Shown: piece by piece, positions 1 through 8,851 of the stretch
Layout: each line of letters starts with the position of its first letter
How positions within the stretch are numbered: the stretch's first letter is position 1
NCBI RefSeq assembly: GCF_016755875.1
Contig: NZ_BNED01000005.1
Location: 5,098,001-5,162,000 of the forward strand
Length of the DNA: 64,000 nucleotides
From: Streptomyces spororaveus
Lineage (GTDB): Bacteria > Actinomycetota > Actinomycetes > Streptomycetales > Streptomycetaceae
Direction of reading: 5' to 3'
Made by a program: the position numbers and the translations under genes
The notes under the pieces: generated by a model
Seen by the model: the letters and a program-made list of their open reading frames with translations, nothing else
Databases searched by the model: none
What the model was told of the DNA's origin: nothing

Positions 1-482
1 CGCCAGTTCTCCAGCGCGACCATCGCGGTGAGCTCCACGAACGCCTCCTCGCCGAGCCGCGCGATCAGTTCCCGCGCGAGCTCGTCCGTGACCGTCGGCT
101 CGGTCTCCGTCATGGCCTCGGCGTACTCCATGACCAGCAGTTCCAGCTCGGTGAACACCTCACGGGCCTCCCGCCACCGCGGCACCCGCTCGATCTTCTC
201 CGTCGGCAGGCCCAGCTCGTGCCCCTCCCAGTAGCCGAAGTCCATGCACCAGGAGCAGTTGATGCGGGCCGCCGCCGCCATCACGGCGAGGTGCTTCAGC
301 CCGGCATCGAGCGCCCGCCACTTCGCCACGCTCCGCTCCAGCCGGACGTACGAGAGGAGGACGCGCGAGTGGTGCCCGTAGGCCAGGCCGGGGTCGAGCA
401 CCTTGCCGTACGTACGGCGCGAGTACCAGGCCCCGATCCGCGTGAGCAGGGTGCGGGGCGGGGTGAGCGGGATACGCGGCAT
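1..482 (-). CDS. Carboxymuconolactone decarboxylase (AhpD-like) family protein, 3' end outside window
   Basis: Only the first 160 codons lie in the window; the gene runs off the left edge. The protein begins MPRIPLTPPR and contains NCSWCMDFG near residue 75, the CxxC motif of the AhpD/carboxymuconolactone decarboxylase fold, followed by a helix rich in Glu and Leu. In this family the Cys pair can act as a peroxidase-reductase dithiol, while other members are decarboxylases; the exact substrate cannot be told here. Streptomyces carry many such proteins, often beside sigma factors, but the upstream partner is not visible. The ATG at 482 follows no strong Shine-Dalgarno sequence. Confidence 0.8.
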   Translation of the reverse strand, partial: MPRIPLTPPRTLLTRIGAWYSRRTYGKVLDPGLAYGHHSRVLLSYVRLERSVAKWRALDAGLKHLAVMAAAARINCSWCMDFGYWEGHELGLPTEKIERVPRWREAREVFTELELLVMEYAEAMTETEPTVTDELARELIARLGEEAFVELTAMVALENW

Positions 483-575
483 GACAGTCATCTCCCTGGT
501 CGGGGCGGTCTCGATGCCGCCTTCACCAGGGAGGACCGGACAGCCGCGCGGGATGTGACAGCCGACGGCGGATTT

Positions 576-1067
576 CTAGGTCCTCGCCTCGCCGGGCGCC
601 GCTGCCGGGATCCCGAGCGCGCCGAGGAGCTGGTCGGTGAGTTCCTCCGCGAAGGCCGCGGATCCGGTGAGAGCGGCCCGGATCGCGTCCGGGTCGGCGG
701 TCAGGCCGGCGGCGGCGGACCAGTCGAGCGCGCCCTCCAGGGCCGCCTCCACCGGGAACCGATCCACGGGTATCTCGTAGCCCTCGGCCGTGACCCGGTT
801 CAGCAGTGCCTTCCAGCGGCCCCCGGCGAAGGTGGCGGCCTCGACGAAGCCGACGTCGCTGTCCAGGTAGGCCACCGTGAGCACCGGCGCCCCGGTCCTG
901 CGCGCCAGCGCCGCCGCCGCGCCGTCCGGCTGGTCGGGGTACTGCACCGCCGACCAGCCACCGCCCAGGTCCTCGTCGCCGTCGACGCCACATCCGGCCT
1001 CCGCGGCGAACTCGCGCAGCTCCGCCACCGTGGCGTGCGCCACGGCCGTCCCGCCCCAATTTCCCAT
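576..1067 (-). CDS. Conserved hypothetical protein, 163 aa
   Basis: The frame has typical Streptomyces third-position bias and an acidic, Ala-rich product beginning MGNWGGTAVAHATVAEL. No catalytic motif, signal peptide or membrane segment is visible. The early part (AELREFAAEAGCGVDGDE) and the central segment around VLTVAYLDSDVGFVEA suggest a small globular alpha/beta protein. It lies between the CMD-family gene and mtnP, all on the minus strand, with short gaps. Function unknown. The ATG start gives a clean N terminus, but the ribosome site is weak. Confidence 0.6.
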   Translation of the reverse strand: MGNWGGTAVAHATVAELREFAAEAGCGVDGDEDLGGGWSAVQYPDQPDGAAAALARRTGAPVLTVAYLDSDVGFVEAATFAGGRWKALLNRVTAEGYEIPVDRFPVEAALEGALDWSAAAGLTADPDAIRAALTGSAAFAEELTDQLLGALGIPAAAPGEART

Positions 1068-1129
1068 GCCCGCAGGTTAGGGGCGGCCACCGACAATGCG
1101 GCCGGAGCGCCCCGGGGACGGAGACGCGG

Positions 1130-1963
1130 CTACGGCAGCTCGATGCCCAGGTCCCAGCCGTCGTGCGCGTGCGTGCACAGGCAGGCCCGCGTCTCGGTGG
1201 CCGGCAGGGCCGCCACCGCGTCGAAGAGGACCTCGCGCAGCCGCCCGACATTCTCGCCGAACACCTTCAGGACCTCCGTGTGGGACACGCCCTCGCCGGT
1301 CTCCGCGCCCGCGTCCAGGTCCGTGACCAGGGCCATCGAGGTGTAGCAGAGCCCCAGCTCGCGGGCGAGGACCGCCTCCGGGTGTCCGGTCATGCCGACC
1401 ACCGACCAGCCTGCCGCCGCGTGCCACTGCGACTCGGCGCGCGTCGAGAAGCGCGGTCCCTCGATGACGACCATGGTGCCGCCGTCCACCGGCTCCCACT
1501 CCCGCCCCCGGGCCGCCGCCAGTGCCACGGACCGGCCCACCGGGCAGTACGGGTCGGCGAAGGTGGTGTGCACGACGTTCGGAACGGAACCGTCCGGCAG
1601 CGGCTCACCGTCGAAGAACGTCTGGGCGCGGGCCTTCGTACGGTCGACCAGCTGGTCGGGAACGAGCAGCGTGCCCGGCCCGTACTCGGCCCGCAGGCCG
1701 CCGACCGCGCACGGGCCCAGTACCTGGCGGACGCCGACCGACCGCAGGGCCCACAGGTTGGCCCGGTAGTTGATCTTGTGTGGCGGGACGGTGTGGCTGC
1801 GTCCGTGCCGGGGCAGGAAGGCCACCTGGCGCCCGGCCAGCTCACCCACGTAAAGGGAGTCGCTCGGGGATCCGTACGGGGTCTCCACCTGGATCTCGGA
1901 GACGTCCTCCAGGAAGGAGTAGAAGCCCGAGCCGCCGATGACACCGATCTCTGCGTTCACCAT
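1130..1963 (-). CDS. mtnP: S-methyl-5'-thioadenosine phosphorylase
   Basis: Cytosolic phosphorylase that splits 5'-methylthioadenosine (by-product of polyamine, autoinducer or ACC-type synthesis) with phosphate to adenine and 5-methylthioribose-1-phosphate, first step of methionine salvage. The 277-aa product starts MVNAEIGVIGGSGFYSF, the nucleoside phosphorylase family 2 opening, then shows PRHGRSHTVPPHKINYRAN near residue 55 (phosphate and ribose contacts) and VVIEGPRFSTRAES near residue 170. An in-frame GTG lies 9 bases upstream, but the ATG at 1963 is preceded by a better-spaced TTAGGG and gives the family-standard start. Members that use inosine-type substrates share this fold, so the substrate is inferred from similarity. 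Confidence 0.85.
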   Translation of the reverse strand: MVNAEIGVIGGSGFYSFLEDVSEIQVETPYGSPSDSLYVGELAGRQVAFLPRHGRSHTVPPHKINYRANLWALRSVGVRQVLGPCAVGGLRAEYGPGTLLVPDQLVDRTKARAQTFFDGEPLPDGSVPNVVHTTFADPYCPVGRSVALAAARGREWEPVDGGTMVVIEGPRFSTRAESQWHAAAGWSVVGMTGHPEAVLARELGLCYTSMALVTDLDAGAETGEGVSHTEVLKVFGENVGRLREVLFDAVAALPATETRACLCTHAHDGWDLGIELP

Positions 1964-2044
1964 GCGGTCCACCCTAAGGCCCTGCCGTGAGCATGCCGAA
2001 GGCCCCGCTGCCGGTAAGGGCGGCGGGGCCTCGGAAGGAAGCGA

Positions 2045-2356
2045 TCAGGCGGCCGACGTGGAGCTGCTGCTCGACGAGCTCGACGACGCCGAGGCGGCGG
2101 GAGCGGCGGCGGCGGTCGACGTCGAGGACGACGAGGAGCTCGACGACGGCTTCGAGGCAGGAGTGCTGCTCGACGACGCGCCACGGCTGTCGTTCCGGTA
2201 GAAACCGGAGCCCTTGAAGACGATGCCGACCGCGGAGAACACCTTCTTCAGGCGTCCGTCGCAGTTCGGGCACACGGTCAGCGCGTCATCGGTGAACTTC
2301 TGCACGGCCTCAAGGCCCTCACCGCACTCGGTGCACTGGTACTGGTAGGTCGGCAC
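2045..2356 (-). CDS. FmdB family zinc-ribbon protein with Ser/Ala-rich tail
   Basis: A 103-aa protein. The start is the GTG at 2356, preceded by a near-perfect AGGAGG seven bases away; the frame is open upstream but has no comparable ribosome site. Residues 1-45 form the FmdB regulatory-protein zinc ribbon: PTYQYQCTECG followed by VCPNCDGRLKKVFSAVG, giving two CxxC knuckles, then the family's GSGFYRND. The last 45 residues are almost purely Ser, Ala, Thr and Pro, an unstructured tail encoded by a repetitive stretch (about 2050-2180). FmdB proteins are widespread and their role is not settled. It sits just upstream of mtnP on the same strand. Confidence 0.8.
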   Translation of the reverse strand: MPTYQYQCTECGEGLEAVQKFTDDALTVCPNCDGRLKKVFSAVGIVFKGSGFYRNDSRGASSSSTPASKPSSSSSSSSTSTAAAAPAASASSSSSSSSSTSAA

Positions 2357-2423
2357 GAATTTCCTCCTGGCACTCTGACTCAATGAGTGCTAACGACGCT
2401 CCATGGTGACGTATTCCGGCCGA

Positions 2424-3866
2424 TCAGTCCACCGTCACCGGCACGCGGTGACCCATCCCACGCTCGTTCACCCGGTTACGGGAGGCCGGCGAGGCGGTGG
2501 TGCGGGTGCCCGCCGGGGCCGCCGACTTCGCCGTGGCCTGCGCCGTTGCCTGCGCCGTCGACCGTGCCTGAGCCGGAGCCTTCGCCTGCGTCTCGGCCGC
2601 GGCCGAGGGTGCGGCCTCCTGCGCGGACGCGTTCACGATCCGGCTCGGGGCCTTCGGCGCGAGCCTCGACCGCAGCGACAGCAGGGCGGTCAGCGCGAGC
2701 GCGGTGGCACCCATGGGCACCAGGAAGCCGAACGAGGATCCGTGCGCGTCCGTCAGGCGGCCGGCCAGGATGACGGCGATGGCCTGACCGAAGGCGATCG
2801 AGCCGGTCAGCCAGGTGAAGGCCTCGGTCCGCGCGTTCGCGGGGACCAGCTGCTCGACCATCGTGTAGCCGGTGATCAGCGCCGGGGCGATGCACAGGCC
2901 CACGACCAGGCCGAGCGCGCCCAGCAGGATCATCGAGTTCGCCGCCCACAGGACGGACGCGGCGGCGGTGAGGCCGATGTAGCCCAGGATCAGCCGGCGA
3001 CGCGGGCCGATCTTCCAGGCGATGGCGCCCATGGCGATACCGGCGATCATGTTGCCCGCGGCGAAGACCCCGTAGAGCAGGCCGTTGGCGCCGGGGTTGC
3101 CGATCTCGTTGGAGAAGGCGGCGAGGGAGACCTGCATGCCGCCGAAGACGGCGCCGATCCCGAGGAAGGCGAAGACCAGGACGCGCAGGCCCGGGAAGGA
3201 GAGCGCGAAGGCGCGCTTCTCGCCGGTGAGCGACGGGGCGTGCGTCTTGGGCTGGCTGGACCGCTGGGCCGCGAAGAGCAGGCCGCCGAGCAGGGTCAGC
3301 GTGGCCTCGGTGACCAGGCCGGCCGCCGGGTGGACGCCGGTGCACAGCGCGGTCGCCAGGACCGGGCCGACGACGAAGGTGAACTCGTCGGTGACGGACT
3401 CGAAGGCGGCGGCCGTCGGCAGCAGCGGCGAGCCCTCCAGCTTGGCGGCCCAGCGCGCCCGGACCATCGGTCCGACCTGCGGCACCGAGGCGCCGGTGGG
3501 TACGGCGGCCAGCGCGAGCGCCCAGACCGGCGCGTCCAGCAGGGCGAGCGCGGCCAGGCCGGAGACGGCGGCGGAGTGCGCGATGACCACGGGCAGCAGG
3601 ACGGCGGTCTGGCCGAGGCGGTCGGTGAACATGCCCATCAGCGGGGCGGACAGTGCCATCGAGATGCCGGTGACGGCGGCGACGATGCCGGCGCTGCCGT
3701 AGGAACCGGTGGTGTGCTGGACCAGCAGCAGGATGCTGATCGTCAGCATGCCGAAGGGGAGTCGTGCTGCGAAGCCGGGGAGTACGAAGCCGAGGGCGCC
3801 GGGAGTGCGCAGGAGCTGCCCGTAGCCGGGGCGGGCGGACGTGTCGGTCGTGACCGCGGATGTCAC
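2424..3866 (-). CDS. MFS transporter
   Basis: Predicted 480-aa integral membrane transporter of the major facilitator superfamily. About twelve hydrophobic helices can be counted; the loop after helix 2 carries GMFTDRLGQT, a match to the family motif A (G-x-x-x-D-R-x-G), and a second half repeat has AIAWKIGPRRRLI. A low-complexity Ala/Gln/Thr cytoplasmic tail (about the last 70 residues) follows the last helix. The GTG at 3866 was chosen because AAAGGCAAGGC precedes it and the product then begins at a normal distance before helix 1; longer in-frame starts would add an implausible Arg-rich leader. Substrate unknown; a drug or metabolite exporter is likely. Confidence 0.82.
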   Translation of the reverse strand: MTSAVTTDTSARPGYGQLLRTPGALGFVLPGFAARLPFGMLTISILLLVQHTTGSYGSAGIVAAVTGISMALSAPLMGMFTDRLGQTAVLLPVVIAHSAAVSGLAALALLDAPVWALALAAVPTGASVPQVGPMVRARWAAKLEGSPLLPTAAAFESVTDEFTFVVGPVLATALCTGVHPAAGLVTEATLTLLGGLLFAAQRSSQPKTHAPSLTGEKRAFALSFPGLRVLVFAFLGIGAVFGGMQVSLAAFSNEIGNPGANGLLYGVFAAGNMIAGIAMGAIAWKIGPRRRLILGYIGLTAAASVLWAANSMILLGALGLVVGLCIAPALITGYTMVEQLVPANARTEAFTWLTGSIAFGQAIAVILAGRLTDAHGSSFGFLVPMGATALALTALLSLRSRLAPKAPSRIVNASAQEAAPSAAAETQAKAPAQARSTAQATAQATAKSAAPAGTRTTASPASRNRVNERGMGHRVPVTVD

Positions 3867-4233
3867 GGCCTTGCCTTTCCGCTGCCTGGTAGAGCGTCCC
3901 CGTCTGCGGACGGTGCTCCGCCTTGTGAGCGGCCGCACCCGTACATGTGGGAGCCCCGAGAGCTGTCCTCTTGCGCAGAACCGAGTGATACCTGGGCGCC
4001 CACTTCGGGGTGGTGCCACGGCCGCTTTGCGGTCGCGCCAGCTCTGCGTCAGGCAGAGTTGGTTCGATCTGGTGTGCCTTCATCGTACAGGGAAAGCCAC
4101 TACCACGCCCTGTGAATTCGGCGACAAGGGGTGTCTTCACCTGGGATTAACGCCCGCTTCGCATGTAAAGAGCCCGGAAAAGCAGGCAAAAGCGGACATA
4201 GCTCGGCGAATTCGGCCGAATTAGAACGACGCT
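3867..4233. other. Intergenic region upstream of the MFS gene, with a 14-bp palindrome
   Basis: A 367-bp gap between two leftward genes that should hold the MFS promoter and the end of the antiporter transcript. It is less GC-rich than its surroundings. At 4209-4222 lies the perfect palindrome AATTCGGCCGAATT, followed at 4221-4237 by the short repeat TTAGA-N7-TCTAA overlapping the antiporter stop codon. These could form a weak terminator hairpin or an operator. No convincing open reading frame was seen. Confidence 0.45.
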
Positions 4234-5739
4234 CTAACGTGCGGCGGGTCCGCCCGTGCCCAGCCACCCCGCGAGCTTGCCGCCCCGGGCCACCGCCCGC
4301 AGCCGCGCCTCCGCCGCGTCCCGGACCGGATCCGTGGCCACCACCAGCAGCTCGTCCCCGCGCCGCAGCACGGTCGACGGCGCCGGTACGAAACTCTTCG
4401 CGTCCCGGACCACCAGCGTGACCGAGGCCCCCGGCGGCAGCCGCAGCTCGCTCACCTCCACGCCGTGCATCCGTGAGGCCGTCGGGATGGAGAAGGAGAG
4501 CAGGTGTCCGCGCAGCTTCTCCAGCGGCGCCGACTCGATCCCGAGGTCGAAGGCGCCCTCGTCCCCGTTCCCGAGGTTCAGCTTGCGCGCGAGCCAGGGC
4601 AGGGTCGGACCCTGCACCAGCGTGTAGACGACGACCAGCACGAAGACGATGTTGAAGACGCGGTCGCTGCCCTCGATCCCCGACACCATCGGGATGGTCG
4701 CCAGGATGATGGGCACGGCGCCGCGCAGGCCCGCCCACGACATCAGGACCTGCTCCTGCCAGGAGATCCGGAAGGGCAGCAGGCTGATGAAGACCTCCAG
4801 GGGCCGCGCCACCATCGTCAGCACCAGCCCGATGATCACGGCGGGCCAGAAGTCGCGCACCAGCTCGTGCGGGGTGACCAGCAGGCCCAGCAGGACGAAC
4901 ATGCCGATCTGGGCGATCCAGCCGAGCCCGTCGGCGAACCCCCGGGTGGCGGGCCAGTGCGGGAGCTTCGCGTTCCCGAGCACCATCGCGGCCAGGTACA
5001 CCGCGAGGAAGCCGGAGCCGTGCGCGATGGCGCCGGCCGCGTACGCCACGATGGCGATGGCCATCACGGCGATCGGGTAGAGGCCGGAGGCGGGCAGCGC
5101 CACGTGCCGCAGCCCGTAGGCGCCCAGGAAGCCCACGGTCAGGCCGATCGCGGCGCCGATCGCCAGCTCCAGGGCGATCTTGCCGATCAGCACGTACCAC
5201 TCGTCCACCGGGCCGACGGTCGAGAAGGCCACGACCAGGATGACCACGGGTGCGTCGTTGAAACCGGACTCGGCCTCCAGGACACCGGTGATCCGTGCGG
5301 GCAGCGGGACCTTGCGCAGCACCGAGAAGACGGCCGCCGCGTCGGTCGAGGAGACGACCGCGCCGATCAGCAGGGCCTGGCGCCAGTCCAGTCCGACGAG
5401 GTAGTGCGCTCCCGCCGCCGTCACGCCCACACTGACCGCGACGCCCACCAGCGACAGCATGACCGCGGCCGGCAGGGCCGGCTTGATCTCTTTCCACTTG
5501 GTGCCCAGACCACCCTCGGCGAGGATCACGACGAGCGCGGCATAACCGATGACCTGGGTCAGCTCGGCATTGTCGAATACGACGTTGCCGATGCCGTCCT
5601 GTCCTATCGCGATGCCTATGCCGAGGTAGATGAGCAGGCTGGGGAGGCCGCTGCGTGAAGAGATGCGTACCGCCGCCACGGCGACGAGCAGCACGAGCGA
5701 GCAGACCAGCAGAAGCTCATTGAGCGTGTGGACAGTCAG
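4234..5739 (-). CDS. Potassium/proton antiporter (CPA1 family) with C-terminal RCK/TrkA-C domain
   Basis: About 501 aa. Residues 1-390 form a multi-helix cation/proton antiporter domain; ISSRSGLPSLLIYLGIG and the GFNDAPV segment (Asp pair region near residue 160) match the NhaP2/CvrA subgroup that exports K+ in exchange for protons. The last 90 residues (HGVEVSELRLPPGASV then RRGDELLVVAT) are a TrkA-C regulatory lobe that in relatives binds small ligands. The start is interesting: GAGGAGG lies 8 bases before a CTG at 5739, giving LTVHTLNELLLVCSL, while the first ATG/GTG-type codon in frame (5694) lies inside the first helix with no ribosome site. Role in ion and pH homeostasis is inferred from family. 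Confidence 0.82.
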   Translation of the reverse strand: MTVHTLNELLLVCSLVLLVAVAAVRISSRSGLPSLLIYLGIGIAIGQDGIGNVVFDNAELTQVIGYAALVVILAEGGLGTKWKEIKPALPAAVMLSLVGVAVSVGVTAAGAHYLVGLDWRQALLIGAVVSSTDAAAVFSVLRKVPLPARITGVLEAESGFNDAPVVILVVAFSTVGPVDEWYVLIGKIALELAIGAAIGLTVGFLGAYGLRHVALPASGLYPIAVMAIAIVAYAAGAIAHGSGFLAVYLAAMVLGNAKLPHWPATRGFADGLGWIAQIGMFVLLGLLVTPHELVRDFWPAVIIGLVLTMVARPLEVFISLLPFRISWQEQVLMSWAGLRGAVPIILATIPMVSGIEGSDRVFNIVFVLVVVYTLVQGPTLPWLARKLNLGNGDEGAFDLGIESAPLEKLRGHLLSFSIPTASRMHGVEVSELRLPPGASVTLVVRDAKSFVPAPSTVLRRGDELLVVATDPVRDAAEARLRAVARGGKLAGWLGTGGPAAR

Positions 5740-5972
5740 CGGGCGGCCCTCCTCAATGCGCCCGGCGGAGCGATCCTCCCGGCGGCAAGTTCGGCAAGTA
5801 GTTCGTTACCTTACCTAATCTTTGACGCGCCCTTTACGCGATAACCACATTGTGAAACGCCTGTTCGCCCCTGTCCTCGTCAGCTCCACCCCTGGCGGAT
5901 CAACGAAGTCGGTCCTGCGCCTATGGTTGCTCCCAGCACTCCCAGGACCACCCTGCCCCTCTAAGGACAGCG

Positions 5973-8828
5973 ATGCCCGCCAACGAAACCGCTCCTCCCG
6001 TCAAGAAGAAGGGACGACGCGCCCGTCTGATCGTGCTCGTCCTGGTCCTGGCTCTCGTCGCGGGCCTCGGCTACGGGGCGTACTGGAGCGTGGACGGCGT
6101 GCGCGCCTCCTTCCCCCAGACGACCGGCTCACTCAAGGTGCCGGGCCTGACCGGCGCCGTCGACGTCAAGCGCGACGCCCACGGCATTCCCCAGCTCTAC
6201 GCAGACAGTGACGAAGACCTCTTCCGCGCGCAGGGCTTCGTGCACGCGCAGGACCGGTTCTGGGAGATGGACGTACGACGTCACATGACGTCCGGCCGGC
6301 TCTCCGAGATGTTCGGCTCCGGCCAGGTCGAGACCGACGCCTTCCTGCGCACGCTGGGCTGGCGCCAGGTCGCGCAGGCCGAGTACGACAGCAAGCTGTC
6401 GGCCGAGACCAAGAAGAATCTCCAGGCCTACGCCGACGGGGTCAACGCGTACCTGAAGGGGAAGTCCGGCAAGGACCTCTCCGTCGAGCACGCCGCGCTC
6501 AAGCTCAGCGACGACTACCAGCCCGAGAAGTGGTCGCCGGTGGACTCGGTGGCCTGGCTCAAGGCGATGGCGTGGGACCTGCGCGGCAACATGCAGGACG
6601 AGATCGACCGCGCGCTGATGGCGACCAAGCTCTCCCAGGCGCAGATCGACGAGCTCTACCCGCCGTACCCCTTCGACCGGAACAAGCCGATCGTCGAGGG
6701 CGGCAAGCTCGACGGCGGAAAGTACACCCCGCAGGGCGTCCCGGGCAGCGGCTCCGGCACCGGTACCGGCTCGGGCAGTGGATCCGGCGGCGGCAACGGC
6801 GTCGGTACCCAGACCTCGACCGTCACGGGTCCGGTCGACGGGCAGGCCAACGGCCTCGCCGGCAGCACCGCCGCCCAGGGCGCGACCGTGGGCCTGCGCA
6901 CGCAGCTGTCCTCCCTCGCCGACACCCTGGACAAGATCCCCGCGATCCTCGGCCCCAACGGCAGCGGCATCGGGTCGAACTCCTGGGTCGTCTCCGGCAA
7001 GTACACGACCACCGGCAAGCCGCTGCTCGCGAACGACCCGCACCTGTCCCCGCAGCTGCCCTCGGTCTGGTACCAGATGGGCCTGCACTGCCGCGCGGTC
7101 TCGCCCCAGTGCCAGTACGACGTGGCCGGCTTCACCTTCTCCGGCATGCCCGGCGTGGTCATCGGCCACAACACCGACATCGCCTGGGGCATGACCAACC
7201 TCGGCGCCGACGTCACCGACCTCTACCTGGAGCAGGTCAAGCCCGAGGGCTACGTCTACGACAACAGGGTGCTCCCCTTCGAGACCCGCGAAGAGGTCAT
7301 CAAGGTCGCGGGCGGCGACAGCAAGAAGATCACCGTCCGCACCACCAACAACGGCCCGCTCGTCTCCGACCGCAGCGAGGAGCTCGGTACGGTCGGCAGC
7401 CGCGCGCCCGTCGCCAGCTCCGCCCCCGACCGCGGTGACGGGTACGCCGTCGCCCTGCGCTGGACGGCGCTGGACCCGGGCAGGTCCATGGACGCGGTCT
7501 TCAAGCTCGACAAGGCCAAGACCTTCGACGACTTCCGCAAGGCGGCCGCCGACTTCGAGGTCCCGTCCCAGAACCTGATCTACGCCGACAGCAAGGGCAA
7601 CATCGGCTACCAGGCCCCGGGCCGCATCCCGGTGCGCGGCCAGGGCGACGGCCGGATGCCCGCCCCGGGCTGGGACTCCAAGTACGCCTGGAAGGGCGGC
7701 AAGGACTCCAACACCGGCTACATCCCGCAGAGCGAGCTGCCCTGGGACCTCAACCCGTCCCGCGGCTACATCGTCACCGCCAACCAGGCGGTCGTGGAGC
7801 CCGGCACCGGCGCCGGCAAGTACCCGAACCTGCTGACCACCGACTGGGGCTACGGCGCCCGCAGCCAGCGGATCAACGACCTCATCGAGGCGAAGATCAA
7901 GGACGGCGGCCGGATCTCGACCGACGACATGCGCACCATGCAGATGGACAACAGCAGCGAGATCGCCGCGCTGCTCACCCCGATGCTGGCGAAGATAGAG
8001 GTCTCGGACCCGGGCGTGCGGGCCGCGCAGAAGCTCCTCGACGGCTGGAACTACACGCAGGAACCGGACTCGGCGGCCGCGGCCTACTTCAACGCCGTCT
8101 GGCGCAACATCCTCAAGCTGTCCTTCGGCGACAAGATGCCCAAGGAGCTGCGGATCGAGGGCAGCTGCATGAGCGTCGTCGGCAACGGCACCGGCCCGGC
8201 CGACGACCTCGCCAAGACGGTCCGCGAGTGCGGCACCCGCGGTTCGGACTCCGCGCAGCCCGACGGCGGCGACCGCTGGTTCGAGGTGGTCCGCCGCCTC
8301 GTCAAGGACGAGAAGTCGCCGTGGTGGACCACGCCGAGGACCGTCACCCTGCCGGCGGCCACCAACCGCGACGAGCTCTTCGCCCGGGCCATGCGCGACG
8401 CCCGCTGGGAGCTGACCGCCAAGCTCGGCAAGGACCAGTCCACCTGGAGCTGGGGCCGGCTGCACCAGCTGACGCTGAAGAACCAGACGATCGGCACCGA
8501 GGGCCCCGGCTTCATGCAGTGGCTCCTCAACCGCGGCCCGTGGAACGTGGGCGGCGGCGAGGCCACGGTCAACGCGACCGGCTGGAACGCCTCCAGCGGG
8601 TACGGGGTCACGTGGGTGCCGTCGATGCGGATGGTCGTGAACCTCAACGACCTCGACAAGTCGCGCTGGATCAACCTGACGGGTGCCTCGGGGCACGCGT
8701 ACAACGCGCACTACACGGACCAGACGACGATGTGGGCCAAGGGCGAGCTGCTGGAGTGGCCCTTCGGCAAGGACGCCGTCGAGAAGGCCACGGTCGACAC
8801 CCTGACCCTCAAGCCCGAGGGCTCGTAG
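5973..8828 (+). CDS. Penicillin acylase family protein (Ntn hydrolase), membrane-anchored or secreted
   Basis: A 951-aa precursor. After a basic start, a hydrophobic helix (residues 20-40) directs it across the membrane. The alpha-chain region has the conserved AQDRFWEMDVRR. A Gly/Ser-rich spacer (about 255-280) precedes the maturation site GSNSW, where S335 becomes the N-terminal nucleophile of the beta chain after self-cleavage, as in SNMW of penicillin G acylase. Later segments (GMPGVVIGHN, WGMTNLGADV, NLIYADSKGNIGY) are standard beta-chain motifs. Family members cleave beta-lactam side chains or acyl-homoserine lactones and related amides; the natural substrate is unknown. The ATG has AAGGA upstream. 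It faces the leftward cyclo-ligase gene 23 bp away. Confidence 0.88.
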   Translation: MPANETAPPVKKKGRRARLIVLVLVLALVAGLGYGAYWSVDGVRASFPQTTGSLKVPGLTGAVDVKRDAHGIPQLYADSDEDLFRAQGFVHAQDRFWEMDVRRHMTSGRLSEMFGSGQVETDAFLRTLGWRQVAQAEYDSKLSAETKKNLQAYADGVNAYLKGKSGKDLSVEHAALKLSDDYQPEKWSPVDSVAWLKAMAWDLRGNMQDEIDRALMATKLSQAQIDELYPPYPFDRNKPIVEGGKLDGGKYTPQGVPGSGSGTGTGSGSGSGGGNGVGTQTSTVTGPVDGQANGLAGSTAAQGATVGLRTQLSSLADTLDKIPAILGPNGSGIGSNSWVVSGKYTTTGKPLLANDPHLSPQLPSVWYQMGLHCRAVSPQCQYDVAGFTFSGMPGVVIGHNTDIAWGMTNLGADVTDLYLEQVKPEGYVYDNRVLPFETREEVIKVAGGDSKKITVRTTNNGPLVSDRSEELGTVGSRAPVASSAPDRGDGYAVALRWTALDPGRSMDAVFKLDKAKTFDDFRKAAADFEVPSQNLIYADSKGNIGYQAPGRIPVRGQGDGRMPAPGWDSKYAWKGGKDSNTGYIPQSELPWDLNPSRGYIVTANQAVVEPGTGAGKYPNLLTTDWGYGARSQRINDLIEAKIKDGGRISTDDMRTMQMDNSSEIAALLTPMLAKIEVSDPGVRAAQKLLDGWNYTQEPDSAAAAYFNAVWRNILKLSFGDKMPKELRIEGSCMSVVGNGTGPADDLAKTVRECGTRGSDSAQPDGGDRWFEVVRRLVKDEKSPWWTTPRTVTLPAATNRDELFARAMRDARWELTAKLGKDQSTWSWGRLHQLTLKNQTIGTEGPGFMQWLLNRGPWNVGGGEATVNATGWNASSGYGVTWVPSMRMVVNLNDLDKSRWINLTGASGHAYNAHYTDQTTMWAKGELLEWPFGKDAVEKATVDTLTLKPEGS

Positions 8829-8851
8829 GGGCCGGGGCGCGGATCAGGCCG

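Noticed and set aside
5795..5822. TTAGGTAAGG on the minus strand, resembling half of a DmdR1/IdeR iron box
   Set aside because: Only the left half fits the 19-bp palindrome; the right half does not, and the flanking genes (K+ antiporter, penicillin acylase) have no iron link.
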